Positions 1 through 12,118 of a stretch of 64,000 nt of DNA are shown one piece after another (within the stretch, counting starts at the first letter, position 1; each line of letters opens with the position of its first letter). Source of the stretch: Saksenaea vasiformis B4078 (taxonomy: Eukaryota > Mucoromycota > Mucoromycetes > Mucorales > Saksenaeaceae); assembly GCA_000697055.1 (NCBI GenBank), contig JNDT01002377.1:1-64000 (forward strand), written 5' to 3'. The translations under genes were made by a program, and so were the position numbers. The notes under the pieces were generated by a model that saw only the letters and a list, made by a program, of their open reading frames with translations, ran no database searches and was not told the DNA's origin.

Positions 1-334
1 CGGGAAGAAACATGAGAAGAATTCTAGTTGCCTACATGGAAAATGGACATCAGCTAGAGTCAAGACCCCTCTCATTACAACGACCGCAGCAGCAACAACA
101 ACCGCCCCATATCGGGGCTAGGCAGTAAGGAACTGCCAACAAGCCTCTCGTTAGGCACCTGGTGTGCTGTCTTCGGGCAGGTAAGAATTGCTGTCACGTT
201 GAAAAGAAATTTACTGCATTTGGAATCAACGTTTGCGTCAACTATATGTCACTTTACGTCCAAGTTGAATAAATTTAGCGCCGGAAATTGATGCATCTTT
301 GCGGCGAGAAGTGATTTACTTTGCGTCAATCCTA

Positions 335-530
335 CTTCGTTTTTGCATTGAGGTACTTCGGTGATCATTTTCCGATATCCCGTCGGAAAACAGCAAAAAT
401 GTCTCAAGGTAAGGAAGACGTTCCACGGAAGCAACAACATCATTTTTTTTTTTTTGCATTGAGATGCTTCAGTGATGGCTCTTCCGAAAGCAGTAAAAAT
501 TGTTCAAGACAAGGAAAATGTCTCAATCCG
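335..530. repeat. Tandem duplication of ~110 bp
   Basis: Two imperfect direct copies follow each other. Both contain TTTTTGCATTGAG, then a CTTC(A/G)GTGAT stretch, a TTCCGA motif, CAG(C/T)AAAAAT and AAGGAAGACG/AAGGAAAATG. The second copy runs straight into the dispersed repeat described at 419-1005. No coding potential is evident; the open frames here are interrupted and show no family resemblance. Confidence 0.6.
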
Positions 531-1005
531 TATTTAAAGGAACGCGTGGTTCTTTTTTCTTCTCTTTGGCTCTGTTTTCTCTATTACATCCCCGGTACGT
601 ACTGGGATTTATTATACATACGGGATTCCTCATGTCTTTTTGTCTATTGTTCAGACTCACGGTCGTTAAGCTCAATAGCCGGCTACCAATGCCGTGCCGA
701 TCCCAATTCGCCGCCCCCACCCGCTACGGTGCGGGGCTGGCCCCTGTCAGTTGGCAGGAGTGCCCCTCGGGGGTAAGTAAACTGACATCAAAACATCTTT
801 CATTCACTAACCGTGAATGCCGTTTTATGCTGCTCCAATAAATTATGCGTCGACCGAGGGCCATGTTGATGTAAGTAAACGTATGATTTTGGTTGCCAGT
901 TCATTAACCAATGGCCGTATATTCTATTTTTCTCTCAGCGCAAATTTGGCTCTCCACGGACGCATAATTTATTTAGAGTAGTGTAAAATAATGTTCAATA
1001 AACAG
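419..1005 (+). repeat. Dispersed ~0.6 kb repeat, copy A
   Basis: This block aligns by eye along its length with 59710-60340 (same strand) and 32470-33015 (opposite strand). Shared landmarks in order are AATCCGTA(C/T)TTAAAG, a CTCCGGTA block, a CTGCAG-type or GC-rich central part, CATCAAAACAT, CACTAACC, TTTTATGCTGCTC, AAATTATGCGTC and the closing TTCAATAAACA. The last ~190 bp is nearly palindromic: TTATGCTGCTC...TTATGCGTC on the left answers GGACGCATAATT...GAGTAGTGTAAAA on the right. No transposase frame is present. It may be a non-autonomous DNA element or a solo terminal repeat; the class is not settled. Confidence 0.75.
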
Positions 1006-1019
1006 TACGTCATACTTCT

Positions 1020-1210
1020 CCGTAACTTAAGTGCGCTGGAGAGGGTTCGATACAGGGGAGTCATATGGCCTAAAGAATGAATAAAGTGGCATGAGAAATC
1101 TTGTGCATGTGTAGATTGACATTCTTACCGTGATGCTTTCAAAAATAGAGCTAAAAAAATTAAAAAAAAAACAGTAACTTATGCGTCCTTTTAAGTAAGG
1201 ATTGTTTTGG
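1020..1210 (-). repeat. Dispersed repeat, inverted partial copy B
   Basis: Read on the minus strand this matches the first ~190 bp of the element in copies A and C: CAATCCTTACTTAAA, GGACGCATAA, a pyrimidine run, CACGGTAAGAATGTCAAT and the CATGACT-type block. It lies head-on to copy A, so A and B together form a large inverted arrangement. Confidence 0.6.
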
Positions 1211-1718
1211 GTGGAAACTGTCCTTAGATGGGACATTTTTAGGTCTTCCAACAGGACACTATTCGGCGTTGCTTGCAGCTGACCTCTGTGCTTTGAAGCA
1301 TATCCTTTACGTTTGTATGTATATCAATCGTCTGGCGTTGAAGGTAGTGTCCTTTGTCAGCAACGGGGTTATCCTATTTCATGCAAACGGTGTGTGAGAA
1401 ACAGAATTAGGGTCCTATTGTCTCACACAAGAAAAAGTTTTAGATAACGCGAAGTGATGCGTATTATTTACGAGGAACGACTTCGTTATTGGTCCAAACT
1501 ATGGTAAACCATCTGACAAACGAAAACAGGTAGCCATAGAAGAAAAGCGAAGTGGCTGTATGGTTCCAGTGTGCGTCTAAGCATGAATTCAGGAGGATTA
1601 TGCACGCTATTCAATAATTTCGATAACGATACTGGGGAGGGAGATCATGGGGAAAGGGGAGTCAAAGAGCTGTGGCTGTAGCTGTGCCGCATCGGGAGCT
1701 GTTAGGTGAAGACTCTAG
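1211..1718. other. Intergenic, no feature recognised
   Basis: No conserved protein segment, RNA gene or clear repeat was recognised. It separates the repeat cluster from the LINE remnant and may be old element debris. Confidence 0.4.
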
Positions 1719-2531
1719 CTATAGCAGTAAATTATTGCGAATGGTTCGAGGGAGCAGAGGGGCAATCTGAAATTGTTCTGGTGTGTGACAGAGAGCATCG
1801 TTTTGCAACAGAATGTCGCACAGCTTTGGCCAAATGTTCCTCCAATACGTGATTTGGTGTCGCTGTTTGGGATGAGCAATTGGTAGCTTGTTCAGAACGA
1901 AGGAGATTGGATCTAGGATCACGATTGGAACTTGGAGGCGGCGGTGGGCGGCGAGGCAGAGGATGGCATGCTGGCGGCTAAGATGAGCAGATAGAGTATA
2001 ATTACGACACTGCTACTCTTTGCCGCTTGGCATCCATCCTAGACGCCAACGTATGCAACGGCTACGTTCTTCGCGCGACATAGGGATCCAAAGGACAGGA
2101 CCAACCTCCAGTTGTGGGCGGCAGGCTCTGAGTAAGGCGGCGTTAGCACTTGTGCATAGAGCAGTCAGCCGTTCCTCGCGAAAGATTCGGACTTCCTTTT
2201 TGAAAATTTTAAGATCGACTGTCGTTATCGGTTGTGGGAGACGTTTCCACAGTTGCGTGGCTTTGAGTTGGCGATAGCGGCTCGTCTGTATGGTTCGAGT
2301 ATGAAGGAGAAGAGCAGCTAGCAGCATTTTAGTAAAATGAAGCACTGAACCGCTCGAAACTATTACCGACCTCTCCTCAGAATCCTCGGGCCCCAGAGAG
2401 ATGTCATTGCTTTCTGTAGTCGTGATGCTTACAGTATCTTGAGAGCTCTGTAGATCATCGCTTGCTTCGCCTTGGATCTCTCCTCGAAGGTCTTTATTTA
2501 CACTTCGCACTAATACCGTTTGAGTATTCAA
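1719..2531 (-). pseudogene. LINE (non-LTR retrotransposon) C-terminal remnant
   Basis: The minus strand encodes the tail of a non-LTR retrotransposon polyprotein as it appears in fungi. The segment RCIRWRLGWMPSGK is followed by a Cys/His finger-like stretch (C, C, H, H, C within ILCLAAHRR) and then DPISFVLNKLP and WRNIWPKLCDIL, which are typical of the region after the reverse transcriptase. The reverse transcriptase and endonuclease parts are missing upstream, as expected from 5' truncation at insertion. One in-frame TAG sits directly after SGKE near 2013; the same frame continues beyond it, so the copy is dead. Assignment rests on recognised family motifs, not on a search. Confidence 0.7.
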
Positions 2532-4137
2532 GATCGCCGCCTTGTGCGTCGCTAACGCTAATTTCTGTAGTCAAGCGTTCCATGAATCGAAAAAGGTTCA
2601 CTGTCAGTACCTTATTGATAATCAATTTCAGTCTTCAAACTAATATCTGTCCAAAGATGTAGTCTTGTGTGTGCCTCAGCGATCTACAATTCTTGTGCTG
2701 ATCCACAACTTCCCGTTGCTGTCCAGACATTATTTATGCAGGCCGCCTTAATCGGAAACATGCACTGAGTGCGAAAAGTATCCCTCTTAAGTTTGCGTGT
2801 CTCAGAGATATCTCAGTTGTTGCGAAAAGATCCCCCACAGCGACATTGCAGCCATAGACGATTCACCTTGCTCGAGCGTATTGTTACTGCAAAGCCTTTG
2901 CTGCGAGCTAATTCCTGAGCTTCAGCGTTGAGAGCTTCAAGAGAAGGATAAACTTTGTTTAACAATTGCGACATTTTCGAAATTCCAGTTGGTCAGTAGC
3001 GAGTAGTGTTTGCGATAGAGGAAAAGGAGTGAGGGACACACTCTCAGGCACCTTTGACAATCTTGGTGTGTCCGAGACGTGACCCTCACGTGAGTCGGTG
3101 TGTCCAAGAGGACTGTTGCTGGTGCCCGAAGGAGATTCCCAAAACTCATTACCAGGCGGACAATCCGTAGTCAGCCTTTGACGTGTCCCGTATCCGTAGA
3201 CATGGAGACTTCTGTCGCGGAATCCCGTTTCATTGAATGTAATATCTTTTCCTGGTTACCAATGCGCCTGCGACTAATATGTTTTCAAAGATATTTGAAC
3301 TACATCAAGGCGCGTGATGTATACCCTACCCTGGCAGCATAAATGAAGACTTCCAAAGCGTGTGGGCGACCAGATTCCATAATGTATGCCGATCTCTCGA
3401 TCTTCCGATGGTGCGTCTTGGGATATCAAATTGAGAAATGTGCTTAACCAGAAGTAGAAAAGGGGGAGTCCGAACTGGGGTAAAGTTGCTTTGGCGTTGA
3501 TAGCAAATGCCCGTGAATTAGAGGAGTTAAGCAGCGACAATGTCGACACCCATACGACGAGCATAGGCACCGTCGAAGCCTCACAGCCCACGTCATCCTC
3601 TGCTTCCGGTAACTTAGATAATCCTTTATTGAATAAAAAATCATCCATGGAAACAGATAGATCGGACTATATTCCATGATTGTATAGATGTCCATATATC
3701 CAAAGTATGGCCGCTATCTGTGCTGGATCTTTCTTAATGCAATATTCATGGAGGACAGATCGAGAGCGGATCGTGGAAAGCTCGGTGAAAGGCATTGTAT
3801 AAAGATTTCCGGAGTAAGTGTTAATATGGAAGTGATTTAAAAGTCCACGGTCTGTGCTCTGGATAATTTCGGAGTAGAAACAGAATCTCTTTATGGTAAT
3901 GTGTCGATCATTGGCTAGCAATGTCTCTGACAGTGAATGAAGGATGTTGGAATACAACAGTGTCGTTTATTTCGGTAGAAAAGTAGACCAGGAATAGATT
4001 ACTAGCTGCGACTATACTTATATGATTGGAGATCGAGTCTACTATATTGACACAGCAATATCTCAGACACAACACGATGCCTCCCGATTTGGTCACATAC
4101 TTGTCCTCCTATGATAACATCGCAAGTATAATCGCAG
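2532..4137. other. Degenerate region, no gene resolved
   Basis: Several short frames occur on both strands (for example 3491-3679 plus), but none matches a family I know and none joins convincingly by splice sites. The end of this stretch probably contains upstream exons of the gene at 4138, because a good acceptor (TCGCAG) opens that gene's first confident exon. Confidence 0.35.
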
Positions 4138-5013
4138 CACTGCTCATCACTATTAACATGTGGTCCTTCTTTTAAGACCAATCTTGAACGACTTTACGAA
4201 CATAATTGCTCTTTCAAGTACCACCCATTGAAAGAACCTGATTTACATTGGATGCACCAGTCGATCTCCCGCGCGCTTGATTTGTATTTCTATGATTACC
4301 TGACGAAGCCCAAAAGCGAAAGTGACTTGATGAAGCGCATATGGTGTCTCATCGATTACTGCTACGATGAATCTGAAATTTATGTCACCACGTAACTTGA
4401 GCGACATGGAAGTAAAAGGCAATCTACTGATAATGGCTTGATAGGGGAGAAAAGTCCAGTAGTGCTAGCTCTCACAGGATGAATGGCGATAGGATTCTGC
4501 CGGCTGTCGTCCAGATGGCAAGAAAGAAAATTGGATCAAAGGTGGACCTACTATTCAGTATGGGGTCACTGGAGCTTGGTATCGCTGAAGCTGGTCGGCT
4601 GACTGACACAGAAAGCACGAAGACATTGCTGGAAGAGGGGGTAAATGCCCGAAAGTGCTCAAAGATGTGCTTCTTCAACTGGCAAAGTGCGCCCCGTCCA
4701 AACTGCGACATCTCAAGGATGAGTGCTTTTGTGATTTCAGGTAAGTGATTTATGCTTCCCCCAGAAATTCTATACGCTTCATCGGTGTTCTGATGCTGGC
4801 CTAGAAATGACCAATCTGGTGCTAGACTCACCAGAGGGATACGTCTGCCGGCTGAATAAAATACCTACCTGGCTCCCATATCCATCTTCCGCGAAAACTT
4901 TCGTCAAAGAGATTCGACCCATTTTTCAGGTTGTTTGGCATACTAAAGCATTAATGAAGCGAGATAGATTTCGATTGCAGCTCCGCCACTCTGTCATACA
5001 CTGCGAAACGTAA
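4138..5013 (+). CDS. Unnamed repeated-family protein, 5' end unresolved
   Basis: Three exons join in phase: 4138-4391, 4445-4740 and 4805-5013. The protein shows blocks that I recall from a large uncharacterised family in mucoralean genomes: PDLHWMHQSI, a WCLIDYCYDE segment, TGEKSSSASSHR across the first intron, KKIGSKVDLLF, ELGIAEAG, FVISG, and after the last intron PEGYVCRLNK with YPSSAKTF. No catalytic motif is visible and function is unknown. The frame is uninterrupted once the introns are removed, so the visible part looks intact. The start codon lies upstream and was not found. The terminal codon overlaps a perfect donor (GTAAGT at 5010), so a further 3' exon is possible. The gene lies among repeats, as family members often do. 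Confidence 0.55.
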
Positions 5014-5513
5014 GTAGTTACTATCCGCGTGCTTCAATGCATCGTCGAAAGCGAAAAAACGAAAGCTAGACGAACATAGCTGAACATAATCCCTCGTATA
5101 CTGCCAAATATGTAGAAATTATGATATAATCTTCCATTTGTCGAAGTTTGTTGGTTTCTGATTTACTTATTCTGATGGCTGACCAGTCATGTTCTGAATG
5201 GCTGCGTATGTTGATTGCACATTAATGACCCAAATGAGGGCCTGCCTGACCAAAAGCCGACAGTCTCAGCTACGACATGGCCCAAACTGGTATTTATAAT
5301 AGCAGAAAATAAAAGATGCCTTTATGTTCATAGAAGAGATCGAGAAAAAAAGAAAAAGACAATGCAGAAATAATACTATAAAAAGAAGAAGAAAAAGAAC
5401 GATAAGTTTTCTTACTTCAGAGGCAAGATGCACAATAACAAAAACTGAAAAAGAAAAAACAACTGTAAATCTATGAAACCTTTTGTCTTTTCTTTTCTCT
5501 CCTCTCTTTTAGT
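5014..5513. other. Intergenic, 3' of the chitin synthase
   Basis: A/T- and purine-rich stretch between the end of the 4138 gene and the minus-strand chitin synthase stop codon. The A-rich run at 5340-5470 on the plus strand reads as a U-rich 3' UTR on the minus strand. No gene is visible. Confidence 0.4.
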
Positions 5514-8500
5514 TTATCGCGGATGGGGTGGTGGTTGTGGAGACGATGCACGATATTGACCGACACCAAATGGCTGTTGTCCAAGAGGTGCAATGTAGGA
5601 TTGATTGGAAGGAACAACATACGACTGATTACTTGGGATATACGCTGAGTAGTTGCTTGGAGCAATGAATGATTGATTGCTAGGTGGCATGTACTGTCCA
5701 ACTCCCGGAGGAGGAGGTTGACGACTGCGATAACTTCCATGACTATAATAGCTTCCTTGGCTATAGCCCGATCTGGCCGTTCCTCGTGAACCTTGCGATG
5801 CATTATCGTTCCAGTCGTCCATGTAAAGTCCTTGCTCATATTCCTCCCATGTCATCATAGGAATCGACTTGGGGTCGAACTTGCCTTCATCAGCCATGAC
5901 CACCTTCTTACCCTTGTCACCCATGACAACACGTGTGTTACCCCACGAAAAGTCGTCGAAATGCCAGTAGGCGTAAATGGGAATATAGAACGAGAAAACA
6001 GGAATAGCAAAGATGGAAACAATCATCCAAATGATATGCTCCCATTTGCGATGCACGATGAAGATGATCGCTTGAAGACCGTACACACCGGCAATGGTCA
6101 CAATCGACATGATGGGCACCGTATCCTTCGTCGTCGCAAGCGTATAAATCAAGTATACCAAATAACCAACAATAGCAGGTTGCACCAAGGTACTGACTAG
6201 ATCAAGCATCACAACGAAACGCATCGAGAAACAACAGAAACCACAGAGTTGAGGTAAGAATACGAGTTCACCAAGGTTGTGAATAGTCGAGTTAATCCAA
6301 CGACGACGCTGTGAAAGCAACACGCTCCATTGATCAGGCGCATTGGTGGCACATCTAGCATCGGGCGTGAACTTGGTCTTGTAGTTGGGGAAGTGCTTAA
6401 GAATCAACGTCGTCAGGTAACGATCTTCACCGAGATGTAGCAAATTCTTCTTATGCAGTGTGTCGACCTTGTTAATCTGATAATCTTCAATCACTTGGTT
6501 CGAGATCAACAGTGGCACATTTTTGGTTGGTGAGCGCACACGATAGATACTGAAACAACCAGGCAAACATGTCACGGTACCGAACAGCGACTCGAACGCC
6601 TTGATCAAGTAATGAGAAATAAAGTATTCGTACACCTGAATCATTGTAACCCATGTATCCTTTTCGTTCGACAATACGGTTTCACCACACAGACCAATAA
6701 TCTTGCTGTCATGCACAAGTACAGATACCATGCGATTCAATCCATCGGGCATGACTTCCGTATCGGCGTCCACCATGAGCACATACTCGTAAAAGCTTGG
6801 ATTCACACCAATGACGTTTTTGATCTGATGATAGATTTCCAATTCCATCGGTGCCATGGGTGCATTGAAATGCACCTTGTTCAGGAATCGCATCAACACC
6901 AACTGAGAATCACGTTTACCACGGTTGCCAGGTTTCTGACGTTCGCTAGGCTTGCCGACCTTGACCACCACAATGTATGGCACAACGTGGCCCTGACACT
7001 CGTACAGACCAGAATACACCTTGGCCATGTTATGCTGTTTCTGTCCTTCGCCCACAGACAAGAACGAGAGCGCTTCAGGATCCACATTGGGATCTACTCC
7101 CAGGATGTCCAGCACAATACGTGGCGTAGGTCGGTCGTTACCACCACCAATAATCATACCATCACAAATGATGAAGAGCAGTTTACGTTTGTCGTCGTAC
7201 TTCAATGTCGCAATCGAATCGATCGTCTTTCGCAAGGATTCCTCATCTTCGGTATAACAGGGTACTTGACACATAATGAACTTGTCATGATTTTCAGGGT
7301 CACGGCGTGTACCAAACTGCAACGCAGCCAAGAATTTGAACACGATGACGGAACACAGGAAGACGGTAACAATCAGCAACAAGTTGGTAGCAAACACACA
7401 ACGAGGCGAGTTTCGGTCATCCACGGAACCAACATAAAACAAGTTTCGCAGGCAAACTTCCTGACGGTCCTTAATCGCCTTGTCCAGTGGAAGTTTGTTC
7501 CACATATCAGTAATATCTTCACCGGCCTTAGTACGGAAGAGATTGACAACAGCATCTGACATAAAGTCCAAGTTCAGGTTAGCGGGCGGTTGCTGCCCAG
7601 GCGGGGCTACGGCATGGCGACCACCCAAAAGGTAGTATGTCATATCGTACACGTTGCGGTTCAAAATAACCCAGTTGCGCGACATACGGACGCCACCCAT
7701 ATCAACCGGATTCGTTGCATCTTTCTTCACGTCGCGCGGGTCATATCCCATGGTGCCAATTTTGAAGTTCTTTCGCAAATACACCATCTTCTCATAATAC
7801 CAGTCGGGTCGGTAGTCGCCACTTGAGACACGGAAATCGTGATAACGTGCGTTCGGATCTGTGAGGTTGACGTGGAAATCGAGGGAGACCGACTCGGACA
7901 CCTCACCGGTGACACCTTGACACAATGCAGATACCTGCACCGGGAACAGGTCCGTTGCATCTGAACCACCATACGATAAGATTGCACTCTGGGGAATAAC
8001 GTTGATCGCCATATGGTGAGGTGCAAACTTCGTCAGGTCAAACACCTCGCCACGAATTGCAACGTACGCATTGTCCTTATCTTTGTGATTGGATAATTCG
8101 GATTGCGAGAAGACATCTTGATGGGGACAAACCAAACGACCGAAGAAGACCAAAAACCAAATCATAAAACCGGACATCAAAAAGATAATCATGCACAGCG
8201 TCAGCTTTTCACGCCATGCCAGACGGACATCTTCGCGCTTCATACGACCACACCATAGCAAGAACTTGGTGGGGATCCACCAGGTCATGAACCATACAAA
8301 ATTTAACCAGTGTCGACGCACAGCAGAGGGTTTCTCCGGTTCAGGTTCTTCCACTTCGGCCTCAACGGGCAACATCTTTTTGAGTTCCATGTTACCCGAG
8401 GCGTTGGAGTAGCCTTCTGATCCAAACTGCGACTCGGTATCCTGGTAACTGTGGTACGGCGGATCACGAAAATAATCATCTTCCGACACAAACGATCGCT

Positions 8501-11120
8501 GGTCGTCCGAATAGACAGATCCTGCTCCGCCCTCAAACGTTCGGGGGAGCGGAAGTCCCGCCGCTGCAGCACTGGCCGCGGCCATGTTGCGTCGATCGCC
8601 TCCCGCATGAGCATAATCTGCACCTGACCCAAACGAAACATTGGAAAGTGCATCCGCACTGTGCTCTCGCGCCATGCCTGCTGGTGCCAACGCATCGCCG
8701 TGACTTTCCTGGCCTCGTTTCTCCTCTTTCTGTCGTCGCTGTTCTTCCTTCTCCGCCGTTCGCAGACCATCTTCCAGATGCCGCCATGCTGTCTCACCCA
8801 AAAATATCTAAAAAGCAAAAACATTTTTGTCAGTTTGGCTGCTTTTCTCTTTTCTCCCTGTTGTTCCTTACCTTACCGCTGCCGATGGCAGCTTGTGGAC
8901 CTAACCAACCGAAAATGGCCGCTGCTGCTTCACATTGTGCCCGTGGTGATCTCTCCTGATCCACACCTACAGCTTGCAGTGCTTGCGCATAGCGTTGACA
9001 GAATTCATCATGATAGTAAGAAGCAGTGAACCCCATCTGCAAACGTTGGGCGATCTGCGGAAGACCAAATGCGCGCACCTGTGCTCGCACACGCTGGCCA
9101 TCAAATGTATTGGATGCAGTCGAATCACTGGGACGCAGACATACGACAAACCATGGCATGGTTTCATCCAGTGTAGCAACGAGGTCATCAAGCGAAGACT
9201 GAATTTCGGCCAAGACCATGGACACTTTGCGGTCCTCTTGTTGATCTTTCTTTTTCTCATCCTTTGCCTCCGTATCCTCAGCAGGTGTGTTTCGGTTTCG
9301 TTTGGTGGATTTCGAACGTCGCATGGAGGGTGCACGGATGGGTTTGTTGACTTGCTGAGCGTTCATAATAGCATCTGTCATTTTGGGATGAGATTCGGTG
9401 TTGATGCTCTTATCGGCAAACAGATCGACAATAAAGGCATTGTAAGACTGGGGGACATCGGGAGTACCACGGAAAAGCGAGACAAAGTCAGCACTGAGAA
9501 CATCCTTGTTGCTTTCCAGGAAACCGTTGGGGTTGTAAGTGACTTGACCAGCAAAATGTTGAACAGCAAAGAGACGTGCACCCGTATCCGCCGTCTTGAG
9601 TGAGAATGAGTCATGCGTGCTGTTGTACTTTCCAAACGAGTCAAGCATACTAGCATCGGTTGCTCTGCTGGAAGACTTGCTGTGGCTGTTGGTGATGTCA
9701 ATCAGACCTTGCTTTGGCCTTGCGAACAATTCGACACAGGCGGCGTTGTTGAAATAGGGCACCTCTGGGATCTCCAGTCCTTCGAAACGGTACTCGGCAG
9801 CGTCTGTCTCAAAGACTTGTCGGAGCATGTAGTTGTGGACGCGTTCACTGGCATAGTTGACACAGAACTGGTCAAAGGATGCTTGGGCATAGTAATTTTG
9901 TGGACCGGGCATGTCCAGGATGCCAATGAAATTGTGAATATTATCATTACACAGCTTTGTGTTGATATGTTCGACGATCCATGTAAAGAGAAGTGAATAC
10001 AAAGCGGTTACAAGTTCATCACGCTGGGTAGCAGCCTGTTGGGCGTTGAGAATCAAGGTAGTCACATCCTTCTTGATCATCTGGGTTTTGTACGTCAACA
10101 CATTTTCAAGACCACGAGGATCCACGCCGAGGAAGTCAGCCACGAGTTCGAGCGTTTCGTTATTCTTGACATAGGCAGCCTCTTGCATGGTGGTATCATC
10201 GACAAACTGTAAATTGCCGAGATGTAACAGACATGCCAGCAGCTGTAGAATGCGCGCTTGAAAGCGTTTTCCTAGACCCAACGACCGTAATGCTGATTTC
10301 AGTGTCTCAAACTTTTCCACCTCGTCCGTGGGATGAAACGTAGTCTTGTTCAGGTACGCGTACTGCGATGCATCTTCCAGCCGAAAAGTGGTCTTTTCTT
10401 CGGCCGTTGCGCCTGCGAGAAGGTAGTAGAAAATATGAAAGGTTTGTTCGCCCGCCGGACACCGTGCTACCCGTTTCTTTTCCAACAGATAGTTCAGCGT
10501 CTTTGCACCAATCATCCTGCCGCGCTCGTTGAACTGGATTTCGATGTAGTTTCCAAACCGAGAGGCGTTGTTGTTAATGATCGTCTTTGCGTGACCAAAC
10601 GCTTCCAGAATCGTCTGCGCATTGAGGATCTGATGTTGAAGTTTGGATTCCTTCTTCTGACTACTCAGAGCAACCAAATGCTGTAATATCCGTTTGCGGG
10701 CCTCACTTTTACCACTACCAGTCTCGCCACTAACAAAAGGGTCAGAATAATAATAAAAAAGGGACTATGTTTCACGTCATATTTTTTTTAATTTATCGTG
10801 ATGTACCTGAGTATAATCGACTGGTCGATACCTGTTCTCCGCATATGTAGATAGGCTTGATTCGTTAATTGGAATATGTGAGGTGGCAGTGGTTCCAAGT
10901 TCTCCGCAGTGGTATCCTTGTACTCGGAAACATACTGAAGTGGATCTTGAGGTTGTTCCTTGTAGGGATTGACGGCTACCAGAACAGAGTCGTTGATGCG
11001 TGTGTAGATGGTGTCATTTTGGAATCGTAGTTTTAGCGTTGCCACTATGTCATCCTCTGTTGGAGGATTAAGCTGTGCAAGATCAGCCAAGTTCTGGGGC
11101 TTGTTTTTAGTTTTTCCCAT
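5514..11120 (-). CDS. csmA: Class V-type chitin synthase with myosin motor domain
   Basis: Makes cell-wall chitin from UDP-GlcNAc at the plasma membrane of growing tips; the myosin head is thought to guide or hold it at sites of growth. Exons 10807-11120, 8872-10729 and 5514-8807 give 1821 residues. The motor domain fills residues 1-720; the first intron splits the P-loop, which reads GETGSGKSE after splicing. Switch II is unusual (ILDMPGPQ). Then come an acidic linker, two membrane segments, a cytochrome-b5-like segment (YVAIRGEVFDLTKF), and the GT2 catalytic domain with DADTEVMPDG, EDRYLTTLIL and QRRRW, followed by four to five membrane helices and WGNTR. The start is the first ATG, MGKTKNK, close to the motor fold. 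Unlike well-known class V/VII enzymes, the C-terminus shows no DEK-C domain; it ends in SNQS repeats and a proline-rich tail. Confidence 0.95.
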
Positions 11121-12118
11121 CGTGAGTTTGCTATTTTATTAGAAAGAGTTCTTTCTGTTCTCTTTCTATTTTGCCTTGGCTATACGCTTTTCTTTTTTTT
11201 TTTGGTAGTTTCTTTTTAGGAAAAAGGGGGAAAAGTGGGTGGAGAAGAGAGGAGAGGAGAAAGCGGATAGAAAAAGAAAGGCAGACAGGAAGGTAGGCAC
11301 ACAAAACTACACAACAAAAAAAAAGAGAGAGAACTAAGGCGGACCTTGACGTGACAAAAAAAATATGGCAACTACGAATTTGTACTACATAACACAAACG
11401 GCTCGGACGTCCTTGATCAAATACGAGTCCGGTGTTCGTTGATATATTTTTAGTTTCATCGTGTTTTGGATCGTTTTATCACGCTCTTGGAACCGGTCCT
11501 ATGCATAAAAATAGTTGGGATACATCCCTTTTTCTTTTTGCTCTTTCAATCAATCATCGCATACTCAGGACTCGTGTAAAACAAATGTTGCTAACCTATT
11601 TTAAGTCGTCGCTAGGCAACAAAAAAGCGGAATAAAAACAAACAATCATTCATTTCATTGTCTATCAGTTAAACTGCCATTTGTTGCTAATGGATCACAA
11701 GATTTGCTTATGTATTTCAAAACGACCGACTTCGCAAAAGCCCCACAATCGGTACTTATTTTTTGTTACCGAGGAAGCAAGAGAAAAAGCCTCCTCATTA
11801 TTGTTTGTTTTTCCTTTTTTCTTTTTTTTTTTTGTTTGCCTCTGAACGACAATGCATCTGGCATTGGATCGTCGTCGCATCTTTTTTATTGCCACACAAC
11901 AAGCGGACCTGGTTTTCTCTTTCGATTTCCTTTTCTCGAGTAGTCAGCCGCTTGAACCAAAAAAATTTTTTACTCCCCTTGCGGAATATAGCTTCTTCCA
12001 TTCGATTTACTCTTTTTTTTATTGTACATGTGTGTATGTATGTATATATGAGCGAAGGGGTTAAAAAGATGAATGACATGTATAGAAAAGGAGAGAAAGG
12101 GATAAAAATAGGGATCGC
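11121..12118. other. Promoter of chitin synthase and 3' flank of BUD23
   Basis: Between two minus-strand genes. It has long purine/pyrimidine-skewed runs (GA-rich at 11225-11335, T-rich at 11805-11835 and 12010-12022), common in fungal promoters and UTRs. No further gene was seen. Open frames here are low-complexity. Confidence 0.45.

Noticed and set aside
1027..1060. GGGTTCGATACAGG resembling a tRNA T-arm
   Set aside because: No matching acceptor, D or anticodon arms are present around it on either strand.
6612..7559. 315-codon plus-strand frame antisense to the chitin synthase
   Set aside because: It is the mirror of a conserved coding exon, has no recognised motif and follows the codon bias of the real gene on the other strand.
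8974..9603. 209-codon plus-strand frame
   Set aside because: Antisense shadow of the myosin motor exon.
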